Origin: Lysinibacillus sp. BPa_S21
GTDB lineage: Bacteria > Bacillota > Bacilli > Bacillales_A > Planococcaceae
Reading direction: 5' to 3'
Assembly: GCF_023337795.1 (NCBI RefSeq)
Contig: NZ_JALIRS010000001.1
Span: 372,001 to 436,000 of the forward strand
DNA length: 64,000 bases
Shown: positions 35,002 through 44,173 of the stretch, one piece after another
Layout of the letters: each line of letters starts with the position of its first letter
Position numbering within the stretch: position 1 is the first letter of the stretch
The notes under the pieces: model-generated
Database searches by the model: none
What the model was told of the DNA's origin: nothing
What the model saw: the letters and a program-made list of their open reading frames with translations, nothing else
Translations under genes and position numbers: made by a program

Positions 35002-35025
35002 ATATAGTTAGCATGCTAACTATAT
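35002..35025. promoter_or_regulatory. 24-bp perfect palindrome, probable MarR operator
   Basis: ATATAGTTAGC-AT-GCTAACTATAT is symmetric over all 24 bases. It abuts the AGGAGG ribosome binding site of the first ABC gene and lies 31 bases after the marR stop. The size and symmetry suit a MarR dimer. It may block transcription or the transcript's ribosome binding site. Confidence 0.8.
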
Positions 35026-35041
35026 GAGGAGGAATGCAAAC

Positions 35042-36805
35042 GTGTTGAAATTATTTAAATATCTAAAACCAAAAGAATGGACGCTTATTTTAGCTAGTAT
35101 TGTGTTCATAGTAGGGCAAGTTTGGTTGGATTTAAAGTTGCCAGATTATATGTCTAAAATTACAACCCTTGTACAAACGGAAGGTAGTAAAACGAGCGAA
35201 ATATGGACAACTGGAGGGAAGATGCTGTTATGTGCCCTTGGCAGTATGATATTGGCAGTCATTGTGGGCTATTTTGCGGCAAAGGTAGCAACGTCGCTTT
35301 CAAAGGAATTACGAAAAGGCGTATTTGATAAAACGCTCTCTTTCTCTATGGAGGAGATTAATGGTTTTTCAATCGCAAGTCTAATTACTCGTTCTACAAA
35401 TGATATAACACAAATACAGCAAACGGTTGCGATGGGTCTTCAAGTAATGATTAAGGCGCCTATCCTTGCCGTATGGGCTATTTTTAAGATTACGGGGAAA
35501 AGCTGGGAGTGGTCAGTGGCAACCGGAGTAGCTGTCATTGTTTTACTTATTTTGATCGGCAACCTGATCATCTTTGTGTTACCGAAATTTAAAGTCGTTC
35601 AAAAAATGACAGATAATCTTAACCGCGTAACGAGAGAAAGTTTAACGGGTATTCGTGTTGTTCATGCTTATAACGCACAACAATATCAGGAAGAAAAATT
35701 TGACAAAGTAAATAAGGATTTAACGGATACAAATCTTTTCGTGACCCGACTTATGGCCCTTATGCAGCCGGGGATGGGTCTGATTATGTCAGGATTAACT
35801 CTTTCTATCTACTGGATTGGAGCGCATTTAATTAATAATGCAGAAGGTATGAATAGAATCGGTTTGTTCAGTGATATGGTCGTATTTTCATCTTATGCAA
35901 TGCAAGTGGTTATGGCATTTATGCTGTTATCAATGACGTTCATTTTGCTTCCGAGAGCTGCAGTATCTGCAGCACGTATTAATGAAGTGTTAAATACACC
36001 TCAGACCATTATTGATGGAGAAAAGAAATCGTCACCTAAGGGAATCGAAGGTGAGATTGAATTCAGAAATGTTAGCTTTAAATATCCGAATGCAGAGGAC
36101 TATGTTTTAGAAAATATTAGCTTTACTGCACATAAAGGCGAAACGGTCGCTTTAATCGGTTCTACAGGTAGTGGTAAGAGTACGCTAATTAATTTACTCC
36201 CAAGGTTTTACGATACTACTAAAGGTGAAGTATTCGTCGACGGCATGAATGTGAAAGAATATGCACAGGAAGCGCTTCATAACAAGATTGGTTACGTTTC
36301 TCAAAAAGTCGTATTATTTTCGGGTACGGTAAAATCGAATGTTGCTTATGGTGGCAACAGTCAGGCTCCCTCGACAGATGAGGAGATCAAAAAAGCGGTG
36401 GAAATTGCGCAAGGGAAAGAATTTGTAGAGAAAATGGATGACGAATATGATGCAGCGATTGCGCAGGGCGGTACAAATCTTTCAGGGGGACAAAAACAAC
36501 GTCTTTCTATCGCCAGAGCAGTGAATCGAAATCCGGAAATCTTTATTTTTGATGATTCGTTCTCTGCTTTAGATTATAAAACAGACCGTCAACTTCGTTC
36601 TACCTTGAAAAAAGAAACGAAAGGTGCAACCTCTTTGATTGTGGCACAGCGAATAGGAACGATTAAAGATGCTGATAAAATCATTGTTCTTGATGAAGGT
36701 AAAATCGTTGGTATGGGGAAACATAGTGAATTATTGAAAACTTGTAAGACCTATCAGGAGATCGCCTATTCGCAGCTTTCAAAGGAGGAGTTGGAAAATG
36801 CGTAA
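35042..36805 (+). CDS. ABC exporter half-transporter, non-catalytic-site subunit
   Basis: The start is GTG 35042, placed ten bases after GAGGAGG; the ATG at 35024 lies ahead of that site. A six-helix exporter domain (residues about 15-310) is followed by the ATPase: Walker A IGSTGSGKST, signature LSGGQKQRLS, Walker B IFIFDDSFSALD. The residue after the Walker B Asp is Asp instead of the catalytic Glu. This is the usual degenerate half of heterodimeric exporters such as BmrCD or LmrCD. The gene overlaps the next by 8 bases. It probably exports drugs as a heterodimer with the following product. Confidence 0.92.
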   Translation: MLKLFKYLKPKEWTLILASIVFIVGQVWLDLKLPDYMSKITTLVQTEGSKTSEIWTTGGKMLLCALGSMILAVIVGYFAAKVATSLSKELRKGVFDKTLSFSMEEINGFSIASLITRSTNDITQIQQTVAMGLQVMIKAPILAVWAIFKITGKSWEWSVATGVAVIVLLILIGNLIIFVLPKFKVVQKMTDNLNRVTRESLTGIRVVHAYNAQQYQEEKFDKVNKDLTDTNLFVTRLMALMQPGMGLIMSGLTLSIYWIGAHLINNAEGMNRIGLFSDMVVFSSYAMQVVMAFMLLSMTFILLPRAAVSAARINEVLNTPQTIIDGEKKSSPKGIEGEIEFRNVSFKYPNAEDYVLENISFTAHKGETVALIGSTGSGKSTLINLLPRFYDTTKGEVFVDGMNVKEYAQEALHNKIGYVSQKVVLFSGTVKSNVAYGGNSQAPSTDEEIKKAVEIAQGKEFVEKMDDEYDAAIAQGGTNLSGGQKQRLSIARAVNRNPEIFIFDDSFSALDYKTDRQLRSTLKKETKGATSLIVAQRIGTIKDADKIIVLDEGKIVGMGKHSELLKTCKTYQEIAYSQLSKEELENA

Positions 36806-38627
36806 TACACAAACAAATAAGCCCCGAAAAGGTCCCGGTGGCCCAGGTCATATGGTAGCTCCTGGAGAAAAGCCAAAGAGCTTTAAAAAGCCTTGGGGAA
36901 AGTTGATTGCCTATTGTAAGCCTTATTTGCCAGCGATTCTCTTAGCCCTTGTATTGGCAGTTGTCGGAACAGTTTTCACGATTATTGGACCGAATAAGCT
37001 TAGTGAGATCACTGATAAAATAATGGCAGGCATTAGTGGTGAGATTGATATTACAGCTATAGGAAAAATTGGCCTGTTCCTTGCTATTTTGTATGGGTTG
37101 AGTTTTATTTTTAATTATACGCAGTCGTTTATTATGGCTACGATTACACAGCGTGTTTCCAAAAGTTTACGTACAGACATTTCGAACAAAATTGATCGAT
37201 TACCGTTGAAATATTTTGACTCTACAACCCATGGAGATGTGCTAAGCCGTGTCACGAATGATGTAGATATGATTGGACAGTCTTTAAACCAAAGTATTGG
37301 TTCGCTCGTAACAGCGGTTGTAATGTTCTTCGGATCCTTAATAATGATGTTCTATATAAATGTAACGATGGCACTTTCTGCAATTGCTGCAACTTTCATT
37401 GGATTTGTATTAATGTCCTTTATAATATCCAAATCCCGAAAATACTTCATACGTCAGCAGCAAGACCTTGGTAGAATGAACGGCCATATCGAAGAAATCT
37501 ATTCAGGGCATGATGTTATGAAGGTCTATAACGGTGAACAAGCAGCGAAGCAAGAATTTAATGCAATCAATGAAAGTCTTTTTAATAGCGCTTGGCGCGC
37601 ACAGTTTATGTCGGGCATGATGATGCCTCTCATGATCTTTATCGGAAATTTAGGGTATGTTGTTGTTTGTGTAGTAGGGGCTGCACTTACTGTGAAAGGT
37701 TCCATCACATTTGGTGTAATCGTTTCATTTATGGTGTATATCCGCCTGTTTACACAACCGTTGTCTCAGTTAGCTCAGGCAGCTACAAGCTTACAGTCAA
37801 CTGCTGCTGCAAGTGAACGTGTATTTGAATTCTTAAATGAAGCGGAACTAGAAGACGAAAGTGAAAAGAAAATGATTTTAGAAGCTAAAGATGTCGAAGG
37901 TAATGTAGAATTTAAAAATGTTAAGTTTGGCTATACGAAAGAGAAACTGATTATTAAAGATTTCTCAGCTCAAATAAAAGCAGGTCAAAAAGTTGCCATT
38001 GTCGGACCGACTGGAGCCGGGAAAACAACGCTTGTTAATCTTCTCATGCGTTTCTATGAAGTCGATAGTGGAGAAATCATGATTGAGGGCGTACCAAATA
38101 AGTCGATTACTCGAAAAAATGTTCACGATTTATTTTGTATGGTGCTGCAAGATACTTGGCTTTTCGAAGGGTCCGTTAAGGAAAATATCATTTATAATAA
38201 AGATGATGTAACCGATGCAGAAGTGACTGCAGCTTGTAAAGCAGTAGGTCTGGACCACTTTATTAAAACCTTGCCGAAAGGTTATGACACAGTTTTAAAT
38301 GATAATACAAGTTTATCTGTCGGACAAAAACAGCTGATAACGATTGCAAGGGCAATGGTTAAAAAGGCTCCGTTGCTTATCTTAGATGAAGCAACTAGTT
38401 CCGTTGATACGCGTACGGAAGTACTTATTCAACAAGCGATGGATAAACTCATGGTAGGAAAAACATCATTTGTGATTGCCCATAGACTTTCAACCATTAA
38501 AAACGCCGACTTGATTTTAGTGATGAAAGATGGAGATATTATCGAAAGCGGTAATCATGAAGAGTTACTTGCGGAAAAAGGATTCTATGCGGATCTTTAT
38601 AATAGTCAGTTTGAAGATGCTTCTTGA
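36798..38627 (+). CDS. ABC exporter half-transporter, partner subunit
   Basis: 609 residues. The N-terminal basic, Gly/Pro-rich leader (RKGPGGPGHMVAPGEKPK) is typical of the LmrD/BmrD partner. Six membrane helices lie at about 45-335. The ATPase has Walker A GPTGAGKTT, a canonical Walker B LLILDEATSSVD with the catalytic Glu, and H-loop IAHRLST. Its signature is degenerate (LSVGQKQL). The two subunits thus complement each other to form one full and one defective ATP site. GGAG precedes the ATG inside the upstream gene. Confidence 0.92.
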   Translation: MRNTQTNKPRKGPGGPGHMVAPGEKPKSFKKPWGKLIAYCKPYLPAILLALVLAVVGTVFTIIGPNKLSEITDKIMAGISGEIDITAIGKIGLFLAILYGLSFIFNYTQSFIMATITQRVSKSLRTDISNKIDRLPLKYFDSTTHGDVLSRVTNDVDMIGQSLNQSIGSLVTAVVMFFGSLIMMFYINVTMALSAIAATFIGFVLMSFIISKSRKYFIRQQQDLGRMNGHIEEIYSGHDVMKVYNGEQAAKQEFNAINESLFNSAWRAQFMSGMMMPLMIFIGNLGYVVVCVVGAALTVKGSITFGVIVSFMVYIRLFTQPLSQLAQAATSLQSTAAASERVFEFLNEAELEDESEKKMILEAKDVEGNVEFKNVKFGYTKEKLIIKDFSAQIKAGQKVAIVGPTGAGKTTLVNLLMRFYEVDSGEIMIEGVPNKSITRKNVHDLFCMVLQDTWLFEGSVKENIIYNKDDVTDAEVTAACKAVGLDHFIKTLPKGYDTVLNDNTSLSVGQKQLITIARAMVKKAPLLILDEATSSVDTRTEVLIQQAMDKLMVGKTSFVIAHRLSTIKNADLILVMKDGDIIESGNHEELLAEKGFYADLYNSQFEDAS

Positions 38628-38704
38628 ATTTGATTGCCGATAGACTCGCTAACGGCTACTTGGGAAGCGTGTAGCTTTGAAAAATTCATAATAAGGCATT
38701 GATA

Positions 38705-38740
38705 AAAATCACCTCGTTATTTTCTAAGAGGTGATTTTTT
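38705..38740 (+). terminator. intrinsic terminator of the marR-ABC operon
   Basis: AAATCACCTC and GAGGTGATTT form a 10-bp stem followed by six T. Confidence 0.88.
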
Positions 38741-39042
38741 CATTGAATACTGTTGACAACGATAAATTAAAGAAGTTTCTTATTAAATTTACGGAGTGGG
38801 AATGTTCTTAAGAGCAGTCGTTCTTGTGCCTGGCCAAGCACAAAGCCAATTTCGATCCCCATTATGGCGAATCGCGAAAACTTAAAGATTGTGAAGTCTT
38901 CATGCTAATGTGCATATACTTTAATAGCGAAGACCGTTTTTTCTTGTTTAACTTTATGGCGGGTACATTTTGCAGGGCTATGGGTGCACTTCAGTGTCTC
39001 GGGTGCTCCATTTTTATTAGACTAAATGATGGAGGCGGAAAT
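38741..39042. other. intergenic stretch before the YiaA/B gene
   Basis: An open frame runs through it in frame with the YiaA/B gene, but without a ribosome binding site and with implausible cysteine-rich sequence. I treat it as untranslated. Short phrases such as GGGTGCACTTCAGTGTC and TCGGGTGCTCC resemble dispersed intergenic repeats, but only one copy is seen here. Confidence 0.4.
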
Positions 39043-39513
39043 TTGAAAGATGATAATGAAGTCTTAATAGATAAAGAGAAACGAAATGATTTAAAAGTGA
39101 AGGAAGAAAGGAAAGAAGGAGAACCGACTCCGGCCTTTAAAGGGGCTTCGTGGGCAGCGCTATTAGTAGGTGTTGCATCTTATCTTATAGGTTTGTTTAA
39201 CGCAACGATGCAATTGAATGAAAAGGGATTTTACTTTGCAGTTTTAGTGTTCGGACTCTATTCAGCGATATCTTTACAAAAAGCAGTTAGAGATAAAGAT
39301 GAGGGAGTAGCAGTTACTCATATTTATTATGGTATTAGTTGGTTCGCGCTTATTGTATCGATTGCATTAATGGCCATCGGTTTATACAATGCAGGAAGCA
39401 TTGTTTTAAGTGAAAAAGGATTTTATGGTATGGCGTTTGTTCTTAGTTTATTTGCAGCTATAACAGTTCAAAAGAATATAAGAGATACACAGAGGGCAAG
39501 AGAAAAAGGTTGA
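39043..39513 (+). CDS. YiaA/YiaB family membrane protein
   Basis: The start is TTG 39043, six bases after GGAGGCGG. A charged cytoplasmic N-terminus of about 37 residues ([19 protein letters not shown]) is followed by two copies of the YiaAB two-helix domain: [19 protein letters not shown] and [19 protein letters not shown]. Each copy is followed by EKGFY and a second helix, and ends Q-K-x-x-R-D. Four membrane helices in total. Family function unknown. Monocistronic with a terminator at 39604. Confidence 0.85.
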   Translation: MKDDNEVLIDKEKRNDLKVKEERKEGEPTPAFKGASWAALLVGVASYLIGLFNATMQLNEKGFYFAVLVFGLYSAISLQKAVRDKDEGVAVTHIYYGISWFALIVSIALMAIGLYNAGSIVLSEKGFYGMAFVLSLFAAITVQKNIRDTQRAREKG

Positions 39514-39603
39514 GTTATGTTCTACAATGGAGCAGAATCTTTAATATGCTGAAAGGGGTTTTCGTGGCTTGCTAAGGGTTCATGGCTACTAAAAGATAAG
39601 ATC

Positions 39604-39631
39604 AAGCTGCCAAAGTCAAAGGCAGCTTTTC
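39604..39631 (+). terminator. intrinsic terminator
   Basis: AAGCTGCC and GGCAGCTTTT form an 8-bp stem around AAAGTCAAA, followed by T residues. Confidence 0.8.
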
Positions 39632-39719
39632 TTATTGATGAGAAGGATTGTTGAAAATGTATTAAGCTAATACTTAAGAACAAAAAATTAAATAATAAAT
39701 TTTTCGAAATGAAAGAAAT

Positions 39720-39749
39720 GCCGACGTTTTTTCAAAACGTTGGCTTTTT
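39720..39749 (+). terminator. second intrinsic terminator or hairpin
   Basis: GCCGACGTTTT pairs with AAAACGTTGGC and is followed by TTTTTA. It insulates the TetR operon from the YiaA/B gene. Confidence 0.75.
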
Positions 39750-39845
39750 ATTGTACAGTGAATTCAAAGATTAGAGTGATTTTTCAAATGGTTGCTTTTA
39801 ACCCCTTGTTAAAATTTGGCGTTAATGCTATCATGTGAATATAAC

Positions 39846-39872
39846 ATATGAATATTCATATAAAATATTCAT
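39846..39872. promoter_or_regulatory. TetR operator candidate
   Basis: A 16-bp perfect palindrome ATATGAAT-ATTCATAT (39846-39861) is followed by another half site AATATTCATAA. It lies just before the ribosome binding site of the TetR gene at 39893 and suggests autoregulation. Confidence 0.7.
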
Positions 39873-39892
39873 AAACAAGGAGGTGCTTATCT

Positions 39893-40486
39893 ATGGCAAG
39901 AGGAAAGAAAGTTTTTTCAGAAGAAGATAAAATTCTGATTAAAAGTAAATTGAAAGATGAGTGTATGGCATTTTGGGTTTCGCCGGGTTACAAAGAAACA
40001 AGTATTGGGGCATTGTGTAAAAAGGCAGAAATATCGACAGGTACTTTTTATAACTTTTATGCCAGCAAGGAAGAACTTTTTTTTGAAGTTCTGTATGATA
40101 TTCAAGATACGATTTATGAAAATTTCATTGAGCGAATTGAACAATGCCCTGAAAAGTCCGGCTTTGAAACAGCCATAATACAGCTTTACTATGAATACGA
40201 AAGCAAACCATTTCTTTATGACGTGAAAACGGTTGATTTCACATCGTTTTATAGTAAACTTTCGGAGGAAATGAAAGAAAAACTAATATTTGATAGTAGT
40301 GAACTTTTTCGCACAGCAATCAAACGAGCAAATCTTAAATTAAAAGTCTCTGAAAATTTAGCTTTTTCTACCTTCTCAGTTCTTCTTTCAAGCGTTGCCA
40401 GTAAAGAAGGAATTTCGAAGAACTGTGATCACTTAGCCGCCTTTCAATTTATGACAAAGCAATTGGTCGCAAGCATCTTTGAGTAG
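39893..40486 (+). CDS. TetR family transcriptional regulator
   Basis: 197 residues. The N-terminal helix-turn-helix is TSIGALCKKAEISTGTFYNFYASKEELFFEVL, shown here as TSIGALCKKAEISTG and TFYNFYASKEELFF. The C-terminal ligand domain is helical (ELFRTAIKRANLKLKV). AAGGAGG precedes the ATG. It heads a probable operon with two small membrane proteins (next gene 37 bases on). Regulation by its own product is suggested by the palindrome at 39846. Confidence 0.9.
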   Translation: MARGKKVFSEEDKILIKSKLKDECMAFWVSPGYKETSIGALCKKAEISTGTFYNFYASKEELFFEVLYDIQDTIYENFIERIEQCPEKSGFETAIIQLYYEYESKPFLYDVKTVDFTSFYSKLSEEMKEKLIFDSSELFRTAIKRANLKLKVSENLAFSTFSVLLSSVASKEGISKNCDHLAAFQFMTKQLVASIFE

Positions 40487-40523
40487 AGGCTAAATATCAA
40501 CTATACAATTGGAGGAGATATCA

Positions 40524-40754
40524 ATGAGTTTATTTTGGAGTATTATAGACTTTCTAAAAGAAACAGCACCGTACTTTATCGCGCTGAATATTATTTTAGC
40601 AATCTTCCTACTAATCTTCGGGTTAGTTTTAATATCCAAAAAGAATAGAGAACAGAGGTCGAAAATGATTGGCGGAATGGTTTGTTTATCATTTTCAATG
40701 TTGGCTTTTTTGGGTGCTCTGTCCAATGCATTCTTTTCCTTTTTCGTATTCTAA
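40524..40754 (+). CDS. small membrane protein, 76 aa
   Basis: GGAGGAG lies eight bases before the ATG at 40524. Two hydrophobic helices (YFIALNIILAIFLLIFGLVLI and GGMVCLSFSMLAFLGAL) are joined by a basic loop SKKNREQRSKM. The basic loop should be inside, placing both ends outside. Family not recognised. Between the TetR gene and another small membrane protein gene, so probably a TetR-controlled unit. Confidence 0.65.
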   Translation: MSLFWSIIDFLKETAPYFIALNIILAIFLLIFGLVLISKKNREQRSKMIGGMVCLSFSMLAFLGALSNAFFSFFVF

Positions 40755-40772
40755 AAATAGGAGGATAAAAAG

Positions 40773-41021
40773 ATGTTAGACAAACTACAGAGTATCATGG
40801 ATGCGGCTTGTAAATGGGGAAATAAAAATATGGGAACCTCTATTCAATTCCCTAAACCAACAAAAAAGTCCATAGTATCCAGTGCTTTTTCAAGTGGAAT
40901 TATTGGTAGTGTAATGACCATCTATGGGCTTTTATTTAAGAATATATGGATTTTGTTATTTGGCGGGCTTAGCATAATAAGCAGTATTTTCATCTATCGG
41001 CAAAGTGAAAAAAACGATTAG
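40773..41021 (+). CDS. small membrane protein, 82 aa
   Basis: AGGAGG lies at 40760-40765 before the ATG. The N-terminal 35 residues are polar (LDKLQSIMDAACKWGNKN). Two helices then follow (SSGIIGSVMTIYGLLF and NIWILLFGGLSIISSIFIY), and the tail RQSEKND is charged. No family recognised. Last gene of the TetR operon; the hairpin at 41089 follows. Confidence 0.62.
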   Translation: MLDKLQSIMDAACKWGNKNMGTSIQFPKPTKKSIVSSAFSSGIIGSVMTIYGLLFKNIWILLFGGLSIISSIFIYRQSEKND

Positions 41022-41088
41022 AGAAGTATAAAGCCGAAATAACGAAGACTAATAAACATTTTTCTTTATCTAATAGACAGACTTTTGC

Positions 41089-41135
41089 AGCCATCTGGCA
41101 TCGATTATCAATCGAAGCTAGATGGTTGTTTTAGT
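41089..41135 (+). terminator. intrinsic terminator of the TetR operon
   Basis: CAGCCATCT pairs with AGATGGTTG, with an inner ATCGAT-type pair (TCGATTATCAATCGA). TTTTAG follows. Confidence 0.75.
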
Positions 41136-41166
41136 TTAGAGTGAATATAAAATGTATAAAACATAG

Positions 41167-41195
41167 TTGACTTATTGGTTTTATATGTTTAAAAT
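41167..41195 (+). promoter_or_regulatory. sigma-A promoter of the M20/methionine-transporter operon
   Basis: TTGACT (41167-41172) and TAAAAT (41190-41195) with a 17-base spacer. The 5' leader of about 50 bases is too short for an S-box riboswitch, and none is visible. Confidence 0.7.
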
Positions 41196-41252
41196 CGTGT
41201 TAATCGTTCTGAATATATTGAATGATTAACTAATTCAAGGAGGGGTTAAGAA

Positions 41253-42431
41253 TTGACTATTGAGACACTTACAAAAGAGTTGGATGGTTTATTTGAAGAA
41301 ATCGTAGGAAATCGTCGCTTTTTACATCAAAACCCAGAGCTTTCTTTTCAAGAAGAAAAAACATCCCGTTTTATCGCTGATACATTAAAAAGTTACGGAA
41401 TCTCTGTTCAAGAGGATGTTGGTGATAAAGGTATAGTTGGAATTGTTCATGGAAGAGAACTTGGAAAAACGATTGCATTTCGCGCGGATTTTGATGCATT
41501 ACCTATCGAGGATCAAAAAGAAGTTACATATAAATCCAAAGTGCCTGGCGTTATGCATGCCTGTGGACACGACGGACATACTGCCGCATTACTTGCGGTG
41601 GCAAAAGTTCTTCAAAAACATAGGGATCGTATTCATGGAACAGCAAAATTTATTTTCCAACCTGCGGAAGAAAAGCCACCGGGTGGGGCGAAATTTATGA
41701 TCGAAGATGGGGTTTTAGATGATGTGGATTATATATTCGGTGCACATTTAGCGACAGATCTTCCTATTGGCAAGCTGTCAACCGCTTCAGGTGCAATCAT
41801 GGCCTCAGTTGATGCTTTTACGATTAAAATTTTAGGTAAAGGTGGGCATGGAGCTCGGCCTCATGAAACGAAAGACTCCATAATTGCGGCAACTCAACTA
41901 GTTCAACACTTACAACAAATTGTTAGTCGACGTATTAATCCAACAGAAGCTGCTGTTGTAACAGTGGGAAGTATTCACGCAGGTAATGCCTTCAATGTAA
42001 TTGCAGATTCAGCTATGTTAGAAGGAACCGTTCGTGCATTAAATAAAGATGTTCGAGCACAAATAGAAAAGGAGATTCGAGCCATATTAGAAGGATTAAA
42101 GATTACTAATTATATAGAGTTTGAATTAGATTACCTCCATGGTTATCCAGTACTAGTTAATCCGGTGGAAGAAGCTGCAATTGTGGAGCGATTCACGAAA
42201 GAACAGTTTGGAGAGAGTGCTTTTATGCATAAGGAGCCGGTGTTAGGAGCGGAAGACTTTGCTTACTATTTACAAGAAAAACCCGGTAATTTCTTTTATG
42301 TAGGCGCTCATAATAAAGATCTAAATACACAGTATCCTCATCATCACCCAAAATTTGATTTTGATGAACGAGCCCTGTTACATTCAGGGGAAATGTTCCT
42401 AAAAATTGCACATCATTTTTTAATCGATTAA
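41253..42431 (+). CDS. M20 family amidohydrolase / N-acyl amino acid deacylase
   Basis: 392 residues. Zinc-site motifs of the M20D hippurate-hydrolase group are present: VMHACGHDGHTAALLAVAK, FIFQPAEEKPPGGAKFMIED, GKGGHGARPHETKDSI (dimerisation domain), EPVLGAEDFAYYLQ and the final HHHPKFDFDE. It hydrolyses N-acyl or carbamoyl amino acids in the cytoplasm. It is the first gene of an operon with a MetNIQ-type transporter, so an N-acyl-methionine or cysteine derivative is a plausible substrate (inference). AAGGAGG precedes the TTG start at 41253. Confidence 0.88.
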   Translation: MTIETLTKELDGLFEEIVGNRRFLHQNPELSFQEEKTSRFIADTLKSYGISVQEDVGDKGIVGIVHGRELGKTIAFRADFDALPIEDQKEVTYKSKVPGVMHACGHDGHTAALLAVAKVLQKHRDRIHGTAKFIFQPAEEKPPGGAKFMIEDGVLDDVDYIFGAHLATDLPIGKLSTASGAIMASVDAFTIKILGKGGHGARPHETKDSIIAATQLVQHLQQIVSRRINPTEAAVVTVGSIHAGNAFNVIADSAMLEGTVRALNKDVRAQIEKEIRAILEGLKITNYIEFELDYLHGYPVLVNPVEEAAIVERFTKEQFGESAFMHKEPVLGAEDFAYYLQEKPGNFFYVGAHNKDLNTQYPHHHPKFDFDERALLHSGEMFLKIAHHFLID

Positions 42432-42479
42432 AAGCCCATATTTTCAGTTTAGTAGCAAATGAATCGGAGGAATGATACC

Positions 42480-43505
42480 TTGATTGTTTTTAAACATATC
42501 GTAAAAGAATTTTACCAAAAGAAAAAGAAAATAACTGCTGTAAATGATGTTTCTCTTGAAGTTCAAAAAGGAGATATATTCGGAATTATTGGCTATAGCG
42601 GAGCAGGTAAAAGTACATTAATTCGCATGGTGAACGGCTTAGAAAATCCAACTTCAGGACAAATCATCGTAGCCGGAAAGGATATTCAAACATTAAGTCC
42701 AAATGAGAAAATCTTCAATAAGAAAAAGATTAGTATGATTTTTCAACATTTTAATTTACTTGAGTCTAAAAATGTATTTGACAATGTCGCTTTGCCATTA
42801 AAACTTCGTAATGAAAGTAAAGAAGAAATCGATAGAAAAGTAAAGGAGATGCTTTCATTTGTAGGGTTAGAAGATAAAGATAAAAATTATCCGAATCAAC
42901 TGTCTGGGGGTCAGAAGCAACGTGTTGGGATAGCACGTGCATTGGTCACAAATCCTGAAATTTTATTATGCGATGAGGCAACTTCTGCACTCGATCCTAA
43001 AACGACAAAATCCATTTTAAAATTGTTAAAACGGGTCAATGAACAGTTTAATATAACGATTTTATTAATTACACATGAGATGGCAGTTATTCGTGACCTT
43101 TGTAATAAAGTAGCTGTGATGGAAAATGGTCAATTAATTGAATCAGGAAATGTGATTCAAGTGTTCGGTCAACCGAAAGAATCAACGTCAAAAGATTTTG
43201 TAGAAACGGTTATTACCCATAAAATTCCAAAAGATTTATTGGATTTTTATCAAAAAAATAAACAATCGTATACTTTATTACGGCTAAAGTTTTTAGGAGA
43301 AAATACAGCTAGTTCGTTATTATTTCAACTAAATAAACGTTTCAATCATGTAGAAAGCAATATTGTCTCTGCCAATGTGACAGAACTCGAGGGAACTACT
43401 TTAGGCATCTTTACTATCGCTTTTTCTGCAAATGAGTCAATCATTCAAGAAATGAAAGCATTTATAAAAGAGTTTAATGTCATTGTAGAGGATGTGAACA
43501 TATGA
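42480..43505 (+). CDS. metN: methionine-type ABC transporter ATP-binding protein (MetN)
   Basis: The start is TTG 42480, ten bases after CGGAGGAA. Walker A GYSGAGKST is followed by Q-loop FQHFNLLESKNVF, signature LSGGQKQRVGIARAL, Walker B LLCDEATSALD and H-loop LITHE. After residue 265 comes a NIL-type regulatory domain (YTLLRLKFLGENTASS; NVTELEGTTLGIFTIAF) that senses methionine in MetN proteins. The stop overlaps the permease start by four bases. Works with the next two genes to import methionine or related compounds. Confidence 0.92.
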   Translation: MIVFKHIVKEFYQKKKKITAVNDVSLEVQKGDIFGIIGYSGAGKSTLIRMVNGLENPTSGQIIVAGKDIQTLSPNEKIFNKKKISMIFQHFNLLESKNVFDNVALPLKLRNESKEEIDRKVKEMLSFVGLEDKDKNYPNQLSGGQKQRVGIARALVTNPEILLCDEATSALDPKTTKSILKLLKRVNEQFNITILLITHEMAVIRDLCNKVAVMENGQLIESGNVIQVFGQPKESTSKDFVETVITHKIPKDLLDFYQKNKQSYTLLRLKFLGENTASSLLFQLNKRFNHVESNIVSANVTELEGTTLGIFTIAFSANESIIQEMKAFIKEFNVIVEDVNI

Positions 43506-44155
43506 ATCGGATTTCTCCTGATATAATTTGGCAGGCTATGATCGAAACTGTTTATATGGTTTCAGTATCTTTATTAATAGGAACGTTATTAGGGCTACCA
43601 CTTGCGCTATTGTTAGTCCTTACAAGACCAAATGGTATTAAAGAAAATAAAATTGCTTATTTCATTTTAAATTCTATGATTAATATTATTCGTTCGTTAC
43701 CGTTTATTATTTTGCTTGTAGCAATTGTTCCATTCACACGCTTAATTGTCGGAAAAACATATGGTACAGAGGCGGCGATTGTTCCGCTCATTATTTACAT
43801 TGCTCCATTTATTGCACGCTTAGTGGAAACTTCACTACTAGAAGTTAATCCTGGAATCATCGAACTAGCTAAATCATTAGGGGCAAAGCCTTTACAAATC
43901 GTTCGACATTTTTTAATTCCTGAAGCACTTGCTTCTATTATATTAACGTTAACAACAGCGACAATTGGATTGATTGGCGCAACTGCAATGGCTGGTACAG
44001 TAGGTGGCGGTGGTATAGGGAATTTAGCAATATCATATGGTTATCAACGTTTTAATACATTTGTCATTATTTTAACGGTCGTTATTTTAATAATAATCGT
44101 GCAAATTATCCAAACGCTCGGAAGTTATTTAGCCAAAAAAATTAGACATCAATAA
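43502..44155 (+). CDS. metI: methionine-type ABC transporter permease (MetI/MetP)
   Basis: 217 residues and five or six helices. The N-terminus SPDIIWQAMIETVYMVSVS is typical, the EAA loop is ELAKSLGAKPLQIVRHFLIPEAL, and GATAMAGTVGGGGIGNLAISYGYQRF is the MetI hallmark near residue 165. It overlaps metN by ATGA, so it is translationally coupled. Integral membrane channel of the importer. Confidence 0.93.
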   Translation: MNRISPDIIWQAMIETVYMVSVSLLIGTLLGLPLALLLVLTRPNGIKENKIAYFILNSMINIIRSLPFIILLVAIVPFTRLIVGKTYGTEAAIVPLIIYIAPFIARLVETSLLEVNPGIIELAKSLGAKPLQIVRHFLIPEALASIILTLTTATIGLIGATAMAGTVGGGGIGNLAISYGYQRFNTFVIILTVVILIIIVQIIQTLGSYLAKKIRHQ

Positions 44156-44173
44156 AAAAGGAGTCTTACGTTT

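Noticed and set aside
38824-39042. A longer N-terminus for the YiaA/B protein
   Set aside because: GGAGGCGG is correctly placed only before the TTG at 39043, and the upstream part is unlike the family.
41202-41252. S-box (SAM) riboswitch before the M20-met operon
   Set aside because: The leader is about 50 bases and shows no S-box motifs.
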